Positions 1 through 5,664 of a DNA stretch of 8,615 nt are shown in pieces. The stretch is from Bacillota bacterium (GTDB lineage Bacteria > Bacillota > Limnochordia > Limnochordales > ZCTH02-B6). The stretch is from NCBI GenBank assembly GCA_003387805.1, contig QGSR01000071.1:1-8615 (forward strand), read 5' to 3'. The notes under the pieces are model-generated. The model did no database searches. It saw only the letters and a program-made list of their open reading frames with translations, and was not told where the DNA came from. Both the position numbers and the translations under genes were made by a program. Numbering within the stretch: position 1 is the first letter of the stretch; every line of letters begins with the position of its first letter.

Positions 1-1
1 C

Positions 2-1258
2 ATCGTCGTGCAAAAGTTCGGCGGAACGTCGGTGGTGACGCCGGCGGCTCGGCGAAACGTCACGGCGCGCATTCGCGAGGCGCTGGCGGAAGGGCTGCAC
101 GTGGTGGCCGTGGTGTCGGCCATGGGCCGGGCGGGGGATCCGTACGCGACGGACACGCTGCTGGGCTTGCTGGGCGATGACGGCGGCGCCGAGGCGGACC
201 CGCGGGAGCGGGATCTGCTGGCCGCCTGCGGGGAGATCATCGCCTGCGTCGTGCTGGCCCACACTCTGCGGGCCGAAGGCGTGCCCGCGGCGGCGCTGAC
301 CGGCCGCGAGGCGGGCATCATTACCGACGACAATTTCGGGAGCGCGCGCGTGCTGCGGGCCGAGCCCGAGCCGGTGCTGGCCCACTTGCGGAAAGGGCGG
401 GTGGCCGTCGTCGCGGGATTCCAGGGCGTGACCGAAGACGGCCACGTCACCACCCTGGGCCGCGGCGGCAGCGACACGACGGCCGCCGTGCTGGGCGTGG
501 CCCTCGGCGCCGAGCGCATAGACATTTTCAAGGACGTGCCGGGGGTGTTCACCGCGGATCCGCGCCTGGTGCCGGACGCGGTGCTGCTGAAGCGGGTGGC
601 GTACCGGGAGGTCGCGGAGCTGGCCCACTCGGGCGCCAACGTCGTCCACCCGCGGGCCGTGGAGATCGCGATGGAAGGGCGCATCCCGCTGCGCATTCTG
701 GCGGCGGACGGCTCCTCGCCCGGCACCCTGGTGACCGACGGGGCCGCCGGCCGGGGCTCGGCGCTGGAGCTGGACCGGGTCGTCACCGGCGTCGCCCACG
801 TCCCGCGGCGGGTCCGGTTCCGCCTGCCGGCCCTGGACGAGGGGGGCGCGGGCGCGCGCACGCTGGCGCTGTTCGAGGCCCTGGGCGCCCGGAGGGTCAG
901 CGTGGACATGATCGACGTGTCCGATGCGGGCGTCGGCTTCATCGTCGCGGCCGCCGACCGGCGGAAGACCGAGGGGGTGCTGGAGGCCGCGGGCCTGCGC
1001 TACACCGTGCGCGACGGGCTGGCGAAAGTGTCCGTCGTCGGCGCCGGGATGCACGGCGTGCCGGGCGTCATGGCTCGGGTCATGCGGGCGCTGGACGCGG
1101 CCGGCACGGAGCTTTTGGCTACGGCCGACTCCCACGCCAGCATCGCGTGCCTGGTGCCGGCGGAGGACGTGCCGCGCGTCGTGCAGGCGCTGCACGACGA
1201 GTTCGGTCTCGGGGTCGCAGAAGGACAACGGGAGGCGACGGTCCATGAAGCTGGGTAG
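2..1258 (+). CDS. dapG: Aspartokinase I, DapG type (5' end outside window)
   Basis: Phosphorylates L-aspartate to aspartyl-4-phosphate, the first step towards lysine, diaminopimelate, threonine and methionine; cytoplasmic. Counting the GTG at 8 as residue 1, the kinase domain shows KFGGTSV (3-9), SAMGRAGDPYATD (37-49), GFQG (137-140), TTLGRGGSDTTA (148-159) and DVPGVFTADPR (176-186). Two ACT regulatory domains follow (about 262-330 and 340-405), the second with GAGMHGVPGVM and TADSHASI. Length and sequence match Bacillus DapG, the diaminopimelate-inhibited isozyme, better than LysC. The frame is open to the left edge and reads I-V-V before QKFGG. Relatives begin with a few residues such as MKIIVQKFGG, so the real start is probably one to three codons outside the window and GTG 8 is not it. 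The 3' end overlaps dapA by 14 nt, suggesting translational coupling. In Bacillus, asd lies upstream. Confidence 0.96.
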   Translation: MVVQKFGGTSVVTPAARRNVTARIREALAEGLHVVAVVSAMGRAGDPYATDTLLGLLGDDGGAEADPRERDLLAACGEIIACVVLAHTLRAEGVPAAALTGREAGIITDDNFGSARVLRAEPEPVLAHLRKGRVAVVAGFQGVTEDGHVTTLGRGGSDTTAAVLGVALGAERIDIFKDVPGVFTADPRLVPDAVLLKRVAYREVAELAHSGANVVHPRAVEIAMEGRIPLRILAADGSSPGTLVTDGAAGRGSALELDRVVTGVAHVPRRVRFRLPALDEGGAGARTLALFEALGARRVSVDMIDVSDAGVGFIVAAADRRKTEGVLEAAGLRYTVRDGLAKVSVVGAGMHGVPGVMARVMRALDAAGTELLATADSHASIACLVPAEDVPRVVQALHDEFGLGVAEGQREATVHEAG

Positions 1259-2126
1259 CTTGCTGACGGCCATGGTAACGCCCTTCAAGCCGGACGGAGC
1301 GCTGGACGCCGTGCAGGCGGCCCGCCTGGCCCGGCACCTGGTGGACATCGGCAACGAAGGCGTCGTCGTCGCCGGCACCACCGGCGAGTCGCCGACGCTG
1401 ACCGATGAAGAAAAGCTGGAACTGTTTCGCGCCGTGGTGAGCGAGGTGGGGGGCCGGGCCACGGTGGTGGCGGGCACCGGCACCAACGACACGCGGCACA
1501 GCGTGGAGCTGACGAAGGAAGCGGAGAAGCTGGGGGTCGACGCGATCATGGCCGTCGTGCCGTACTACAACCGCCCGCCCCAGGAAGGGCTGTACGAGCA
1601 CTTTAAGGCTATCGCCGAGAGCACGTCCCTGCCCGTGATGCTGTACAACATCCCGTCCCGCACGGGCGCGGGGCTGGCGCCGGAGACGGTGGCGCGGCTG
1701 GCGGAAATCGACAACGTGGCGGCCATCAAAGACTCCTCGGGCGACCTCGCGTACGTGTCCGAGCTGCGGCGGCGGACGCCCGAGGATTTTCTTATCTACA
1801 GCGGCGACGACGCGCTGACGCTGCCCATTCTGGCCGTGGGCGGCGCGGGGGTGGTGAGCGTGGCCGGGCACTTGGTGGGACGCCGCCTGCGGGCCATGAT
1901 TGAGGCGTTTCAAAAGGGTGATCACCGCACCGCCGCGGCCATCAACATGGAGCTTTGGCCGATTTTCAAAGCGATGTTCGTCACCACGAATCCCATCCCG
2001 GTGAAAGCCGCCGTCAACTTGATGGGGCTGGAGGCGGGGCCGGTGCGGCCGCCGCTGCGCGAGCCCACGGAGGAAGAACTCAACGCGATACGAACCGTTC
2101 TCAAGGAGAGCGGCCTTTTGAGCTAG
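1245..2126 (+). CDS. dapA: 4-hydroxy-tetrahydrodipicolinate synthase
   Basis: Condenses pyruvate with aspartate semialdehyde in the diaminopimelate/lysine pathway; a cytoplasmic (beta/alpha)8 barrel, usually a tetramer. The 293 residues match the family length. Visible landmarks are GTTGESPT (44-51, with the Thr pair of the proton relay), PYYNRPP (106-112), LYNIPSRTG (133-141, with Tyr134 and the carboxylate-binding Arg139), and the Schiff-base Lys162 in IKDSSGD. All sit one residue later than in E. coli DapA. ATG 1245 is chosen because GGGAGG (1230-1235) lies 9 nt upstream and MKLGSLLTAMVTPF is a normal N-terminus; the longer open frame upstream is a shadow inside dapG. Pairing with dapG and RNase J is the classical Bacillus order. 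In a spore former the product also feeds dipicolinate synthesis, an inference from the pathway. Confidence 0.97.
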   Translation: MKLGSLLTAMVTPFKPDGALDAVQAARLARHLVDIGNEGVVVAGTTGESPTLTDEEKLELFRAVVSEVGGRATVVAGTGTNDTRHSVELTKEAEKLGVDAIMAVVPYYNRPPQEGLYEHFKAIAESTSLPVMLYNIPSRTGAGLAPETVARLAEIDNVAAIKDSSGDLAYVSELRRRTPEDFLIYSGDDALTLPILAVGGAGVVSVAGHLVGRRLRAMIEAFQKGDHRTAAAINMELWPIFKAMFVTTNPIPVKAAVNLMGLEAGPVRPPLREPTEEELNAIRTVLKESGLLS

Positions 2127-2142
2127 GAGGAATTTCGAAGCA

Positions 2143-3810
2143 ATGCCTGTATCGGAAAACGCCGTCGCCGTCATCCCTTTGGGCGGCCTGGGCGAAGTCG
2201 GAAAAAATATGTGGCTCATCGAGACGCCCGACGACATCGTCGTCGTCGACGCGGGCGTCATGTTTCCCGAGGAAGATTTGCTGGGCGTCGACCTGGTCAT
2301 TCCCGACATTTCGTATTTGAAAGAGAACAAGGACAAGGTGCGGGCCGTGCTGCTCACCCACGGCCACGAAGACCACATCGGCGCCCTGCCGTATTTGCTC
2401 AAAGAAGTGCCCGTGCCGGTGTACGGCACCCGCATGACGCTGGGCCTGGTGCGGGCCCGGCTGCAGGAGCACGAGATCAACGGCGTGGAGATGAAGGAGG
2501 TGCGGGCCGGGGACCGGATCCGGGCCGGCAAGCTGCGCATCGAGCTCATCCACGTCAATCACAGCATCCCCGGCGTCGTCGCGCTGGCGGTGGACACGTC
2601 CGCGGGCGTCATCGTTTTCGCCACGGACTTCAAGTTCGACCACACGCCCATCGACGGGCGGCCCACCGACGTGCAGCGGCTGGGGCAGCTGGGCGCGCGG
2701 GGCGTGCTGGCGTTGTTCTCCGACTCGACCAACGCGGAGAAGCCCGGCTACACGCCGTCGGAGCGCATCGTGGGCGAAGGGTTCTCGGACATTTTCCGCA
2801 ACGCGAAAGGCCGCATCGTGGTGGCCACGTTCGCTTCCAACGTGCACCGCATCCAGCAAGTGTTTGACGCCGCGGCGGTGGTGCGGCGGAAAGTGTGCGT
2901 CGTGGGCCGCAGCATGGTCAACGTGGTGCGCATCGCCTCGGAGCTGGGGTATCTGAAGTTCCCCGAAAGCATGCTTATTGACGTGGCGGAGGTGGACGAC
3001 TACCCGCCGGACCGGGTGGTGGTGCTGAGCACCGGCAGCCAGGGCGAGCCCATGGCGGCCCTGTCGCGGATGGCCGCTTCCGAGCACCGTCAGATCCGGA
3101 TCGTGCCGGGCGACACGGTCATCATCTCCGCGCATCCCATTCCGGGCAACGAGCGGCTGGTGGGCCGCACCGTCAACCAGCTCTACAAGCTGGGCGCGCA
3201 GGTGGTCCACGGTGAGGCTCAGGGCGTGCACGTGTCGGGCCACGCCGCCCAGGAGGAGCTCAAGTGGATGCTCAACTTGTGCCGGCCGAAATATTTTATC
3301 CCGATTCACGGCGAATACCGCATGCTGTGGCAGCACGCGCAGCTGGCCATGTCCGTGGGCGTGCCCGAGGAAAACGTGTTCCTGCTGGACATCGGCGACG
3401 TGCTGGAGTTTCGGGCCGACGGCACCGCGGCCGTCACCGGGCGGGTGCCTTCGGGGCAGGTGTTCGTGGACGGCCTGGGCGTGGGCGACGTGGGCAACGT
3501 GGTGCTGCGGGATCGGCGCCAGCTGTCCCAGGACGGCATTTTGATCGCGGTCGTCACCATCGACAAGCGCACCGGCGCGGTGGTGGCGGGGCCGGACATC
3601 GTCTCCCGGGGCTTCGTCTACATTCGGGAATCGGAGGAGCTGCTGGAGGAAGCGCGCGTGCGGCTGCAGGAAACGCTGGCCGAAATGAGCGAGCGTCAAA
3701 TCACGCAGTGGAACGTGCTGAAAAACAACATGCGCGATGCGCTGAGCCGTTTCCTTTACGAGCGCACCAAGCGGCGGCCCATCATTTTGCCCATCGTCAT
3801 GGAAGTGTAA
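2143..3810 (+). CDS. rnj: Ribonuclease J
   Basis: Metallo-beta-lactamase/beta-CASP ribonuclease with 5'-to-3' exonuclease and endonuclease activity, central to mRNA decay and rRNA maturation in Firmicutes; cytoplasmic. The protein has 555 residues, the usual length. The N-terminal beta-lactamase core shows PLGGLGEVGKNM (12-23) and the zinc site HGHEDHIG (73-80), with a further His140 (HVNHSIPG) and Asp162 (ATDFKFDH). The beta-CASP part shows FSDSTNAEKPG (192-202), STGSQGEP (296-303) and SGHAAQEEL (365-373). PIHGEYR (387-393) precedes the C-terminal domain. Translation starts at ATG 2143 with AGGAGG (2125-2130) overlapping the dapA stop codon; the 12-nt spacer is somewhat long. Position after dapG-dapA matches Bacillus ymfA/rnjB (RNase J2), but all metal ligands are intact as in RNase J1. 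I therefore use a neutral symbol and cannot say whether a second paralogue exists. Confidence 0.96.
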   Translation: MPVSENAVAVIPLGGLGEVGKNMWLIETPDDIVVVDAGVMFPEEDLLGVDLVIPDISYLKENKDKVRAVLLTHGHEDHIGALPYLLKEVPVPVYGTRMTLGLVRARLQEHEINGVEMKEVRAGDRIRAGKLRIELIHVNHSIPGVVALAVDTSAGVIVFATDFKFDHTPIDGRPTDVQRLGQLGARGVLALFSDSTNAEKPGYTPSERIVGEGFSDIFRNAKGRIVVATFASNVHRIQQVFDAAAVVRRKVCVVGRSMVNVVRIASELGYLKFPESMLIDVAEVDDYPPDRVVVLSTGSQGEPMAALSRMAASEHRQIRIVPGDTVIISAHPIPGNERLVGRTVNQLYKLGAQVVHGEAQGVHVSGHAAQEELKWMLNLCRPKYFIPIHGEYRMLWQHAQLAMSVGVPEENVFLLDIGDVLEFRADGTAAVTGRVPSGQVFVDGLGVGDVGNVVLRDRRQLSQDGILIAVVTIDKRTGAVVAGPDIVSRGFVYIRESEELLEEARVRLQETLAEMSERQITQWNVLKNNMRDALSRFLYERTKRRPIILPIVMEV

Positions 3811-3817
3811 GTTGGGC

Positions 3818-3847
3818 GCATGATTGGGGCGGGGGAGCCTCATACTA
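3818..3847 (+). promoter_or_regulatory. Candidate sigma-G (forespore) promoter upstream of tepA
   Basis: GCATG at 3818-3822 and CATACTA at 3841-3847 are separated by exactly 18 bp. As I recall the B. subtilis sigma-G consensus (GHATR, 18 bp, CATHHTA), both elements fit at every position. The fit to sigma-F is poorer because the GG before the -10 is missing; sigma-E and sigma-K -10 elements match only in part. Transcription would begin near 3854, giving a leader of about 70 nt before tepA. The downstream genes tepA, sleB and ypeB are spore genes, which supports the call. The match could arise by chance and no start site has been mapped. Confidence 0.6.
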
Positions 3848-3861
3848 GCCCCGTGCACGAA

Positions 3862-3901
3862 GGCGGACCCGCCGGCGGCCGGCGCCGCCGGCGGTCCCGC
3901 C
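3862..3901 (+). other. GC-rich hairpin in the tepA leader
   Basis: CGCCGGCGGC (3870-3879) and GCCGCCGGCG (3884-3893) form a perfect 10-bp stem around a CGGC loop. The stem extends outward with two single-base bulges (3868 and 3898) to 3862/3901. No T tract follows, so a standard intrinsic terminator for the rnj transcript is not supported. It lies downstream of the proposed sigma-G start and 11 nt upstream of the weak tepA ribosome site. It could protect the 5' end of that mRNA, dampen read-through from rnj, or be inert. Confidence 0.45.
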
Positions 3902-3925
3902 CATCCGTGAAAGCGAGGCCGGCCC

Positions 3926-4825
3926 GTGAGCGAACAGAGCTCCCTCCTCCCGACGTGGGCCATGGACGACCCGATTCCGGTTTGCGACGAGCCGGAGACC
4001 GAAGGGCCGGCGGAGTCCGCCCGCCCGGAGGCTCTGCGGCTGCCGGGCGCGGTGCAGCCGCCCGACGGGCAGCCGCCGGGCATTCACGTTCTGTCCATTA
4101 TCGGCCAGATTGAGGGCCATCTGCTTCTCCCTTCGAAAAACAAGACGACCAAGTACGAGCACGTGCTGCCGCAGCTGGTGGCCGTCGAGCAGGATCCGAG
4201 GATAGAGGGCCTCCTCGTCATTTTGAACACCGTGGGCGGCGACATCGAGGCGGGGCTGGCCATCGCGGAGATGGTGGGCAGCCTCTCCAAACCGACGGTG
4301 TCGCTGGTCCTGGGCGGGGGCCATTCCATCGGCGCCCCCATCGCGGTGGCCGCGGACATGAGCTTCATCGCGCCCACCGCGACCATCACCATTCATCCCA
4401 TCCGCCTGAGCGGCCTCGTCATCGGCGTTCCCCAGACGTATGAGTACCTGGACAAAATGCAGGACCGGGTCATCCAGTTTTTGGTCAAACATTCCCGCAT
4501 CACCGAGGCGCGGCTGCGGGAGGTGATGTTCCGCACGGGCGAGCTGGTGCGGGACGTGGGAACGGTGTTGATCGGCCGGGACGCGGTGGAAATCGGGCTC
4601 ATCGACCAGCTGGGCGGCCTGCACGACGCGCTGCGCGCCTTGCAGCGGCTCATCGCCGTGCGGCGGGCCGCACCGGCCGGGCATGCCGGCGCCCAGGCGG
4701 TCCATAACGGGCCGCTGAGGCCGTGGCGGGGGGCCGGGGGGTCGGTCTTCCGCCGGCCCGCCGGCGCCGGAAGGGGGGACAACGGTGCTGTGGACCGTCA
4801 TGCCCATGGACGTGGTGATGGATGA
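3926..4825 (+). CDS. tepA: ClpP-like protease TepA (translocation-enhancing protein family)
   Basis: ClpP/crotonase-fold protein of the YmfB/TepA family, linked in B. subtilis to spore outgrowth and small acid-soluble protein turnover, and earlier to protein translocation; probably cytoplasmic. From about residue 53 the match is very close: [20 protein letters not shown] (58-77), [17 protein letters not shown] (100-116), [17 protein letters not shown] (128-144) and TITIHPIRL (153-161). By analogy with ClpP, the catalytic Ser134 and His157 are visible; an Asp near 210 or 219 may complete the triad. GTG 3926 is chosen for GCGAGG (3913-3918) 7 nt upstream; ATG 3962 lacks a ribosome site. A Pro/Glu-rich N-terminus of about 50 residues is longer than in Bacillus. 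The last 55 or so residues (Ala/Gly/Arg-rich) have no family counterpart and overlap ylzJ by 41 nt, so the 3' end is uncertain. Confidence 0.92.
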   Translation: MSEQSSLLPTWAMDDPIPVCDEPETEGPAESARPEALRLPGAVQPPDGQPPGIHVLSIIGQIEGHLLLPSKNKTTKYEHVLPQLVAVEQDPRIEGLLVILNTVGGDIEAGLAIAEMVGSLSKPTVSLVLGGGHSIGAPIAVAADMSFIAPTATITIHPIRLSGLVIGVPQTYEYLDKMQDRVIQFLVKHSRITEARLREVMFRTGELVRDVGTVLIGRDAVEIGLIDQLGGLHDALRALQRLIAVRRAAPAGHAGAQAVHNGPLRPWRGAGGSVFRRPAGAGRGDNGAVDRHAHGRGDG

Positions 4826-4997
4826 AGACGACGCCCCCGCGTCCTTTGTCGAGATGTCCGTCGGCAGGAGCCGCCTCGTGCTGGAGCACGGCCCCGACGG
4901 CACCGCGCGCGTGCACCGGCTGCTGTCCACCGACCCGGCCGACTATTTGCGGCCCGAATGGCAGCCGGGCGCGGCGTGGCCGCCTCAGGGCCGCTGA
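4785..4997 (+). CDS. ylzJ: YlzJ-like small protein
   Basis: A 70-residue protein starting [14 protein letters not shown], which resembles the start of the short YlzJ-like family encoded directly after tepA in Bacillus and many clostridia. Its biochemical role is unknown. GTG 4785 is preceded by a GGGGGG run (4773-4778) at 6-nt spacing, the best ribosome site near the junction. The sequence is acidic in the middle, has no membrane segment or signal peptide, and ends with a Pro/Trp-rich tail ([12 protein letters not shown]). It is read in a different frame from the tepA tail that it overlaps by 41 nt, which suggests either coupling or an error in the tepA tail. The assignment rests mainly on gene order, size and the N-terminal pattern. 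Confidence 0.75.
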   Translation: MLWTVMPMDVVMDEDDAPASFVEMSVGRSRLVLEHGPDGTARVHRLLSTDPADYLRPEWQPGAAWPPQGR

Positions 4998-5074
4998 CCC
5001 CCGCCTTGTGCCGGGAACGCCTCCGCATAGCCTCGCCCGGCGCCGGAAACAATTTGGTGGACGGCGAACGACGG

Positions 5075-5104
5075 CCGGCCCGGCGGACCGCCGCCCGGCG
5101 CCGG
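5075..5104 (+). other. GC-rich hairpin directly before the sleB ribosome site
   Basis: CCGGCCCGGCGG (5075-5086) pairs with 5091-5104 through 12 base pairs, with single-base bulges at 5096 and 5099 and an ACCG loop. It ends 1 nt before the GGGGGAGG ribosome site of sleB (5106-5113). There is no T tract, so this is not a standard terminator. It could affect mRNA stability or ribosome access for sleB; chance pairing in GC-rich DNA is also possible. The rest of the ylzJ-sleB gap (4998-5121) shows no gene. Confidence 0.35.
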
Positions 5105-5121
5105 CGGGGGAGGCGAGGGGC

Positions 5122-5601
5122 ATGCTGCGGAGAATTTTGTCGGCGTGGAAGCTGGTCACGGCCATGGGCATCGCCCTGCTCCTTCTGCACGGGGCGCGGC
5201 CCGAGCACGCGTCGTCCCAGATGTGGTTCGGCTGGGGGGGGGTGCGGGGCGACGAGCTGGAGCTGCTGGCGCGGCTGGTGGCCGCCGAGGCCGAGGGCGA
5301 ACCCTACGCCGGCCAGGTGGCCGTGGCCGCGGTCGTCCTGAACCGGGTGGACAGCCCGCAGTTTCCCAACAGCATCAGCGGCGTCGCCTACCAGCCCCTG
5401 GCCTTCGAATCGGTGAGCAACGGCCTGATTTGGCGGCGCCAGCCGTCGGCCCAGGCGTACAACGCGGCCCGCGACGCCCTGAACGGCTGGGATCCCTCCT
5501 ACGGCTCCTTGTTTTTCTGGAATCCGAGCAAGCCGGTAAGCCCGTGGATTTGGACCCGCACTATCGTCGTCCGCATCGGCAGCCACGTGTTCGGACGCTG
5601 A
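5122..5601 (+). CDS. sleB: Spore cortex-lytic enzyme SleB, catalytic domain only
   Basis: Hydrolase_2-family enzyme; SleB is a lytic transglycosylase that cuts cortex peptidoglycan containing muramic lactam during germination, and is made in the forespore and exported to its inner-membrane side. The 159 residues contain a basic N-terminus (RR, K10), a hydrophobic stretch (about 11-24) and a likely signal-peptide cleavage region near HASSQ. The whole catalytic domain follows (about 44-159): LLARLVAAEAEGEP with Glu56 aligned to the catalytic Glu, GQVAVAAVVLNRV, ALNGWDPSYGSLFFWNP and a C-terminal WIWTRTIVVRIGSHVFGR. ATG 5122 has GGGGGAGG (5106-5113) 8 nt upstream. The N-terminal peptidoglycan-binding domain of Bacillus SleB (about 300 residues) is absent. 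CwlJ-like or YkvT-like paralogues are alternatives, but ypeB immediately downstream favours SleB. Confidence 0.88.
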   Translation: MLRRILSAWKLVTAMGIALLLLHGARPEHASSQMWFGWGGVRGDELELLARLVAAEAEGEPYAGQVAVAAVVLNRVDSPQFPNSISGVAYQPLAFESVSNGLIWRRQPSAQAYNAARDALNGWDPSYGSLFFWNPSKPVSPWIWTRTIVVRIGSHVFGR

Positions 5602-5605
5602 CGGA

Positions 5606-5630
5606 GCCCGCCAGGGGCGGGCGGCCCGCC
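5606..5630 (+). other. Two mutually exclusive hairpins in the sleB-ypeB gap
   Basis: GCCCGCC (5606-5612) pairs with GGCGGGC (5616-5622). The same right arm, as GGCGGG (5616-5621), can instead pair with CCCGCC (5625-5630). Both loops are 3 nt. The element begins 4 nt after the sleB stop codon and ends 13 nt before the GGAGGGG that precedes ypeB. No T tract follows. A processing, stability or partial-termination role that sets the sleB:ypeB ratio is possible but unproven. Confidence 0.4.
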
Positions 5631-5664
5631 GGGAGAGAAGGGTGGAGGGGACGGTGAGCGCCGG

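Noticed and set aside
2101..4083. A 660-codon open frame on the minus strand opposite rnj and the start of tepA
   Set aside because: It is antisense to two genes with strong family motifs; its His/Arg/Gln/Pro-rich translation is the usual shadow of GC-rich coding DNA.
5025..5056. A possible second sigma-G promoter before sleB (GCATA followed by CAATTTG)
   Set aside because: Spacing is 20 bp and the -10 matches only five of seven positions, so it is far weaker than the site at 3818-3847.
4822..5121. In-frame extension of sleB upstream to ATG 4822
   Set aside because: It would overlap most of ylzJ, lacks family similarity and would bury the signal-like segment; ATG 5122 has a good ribosome site.
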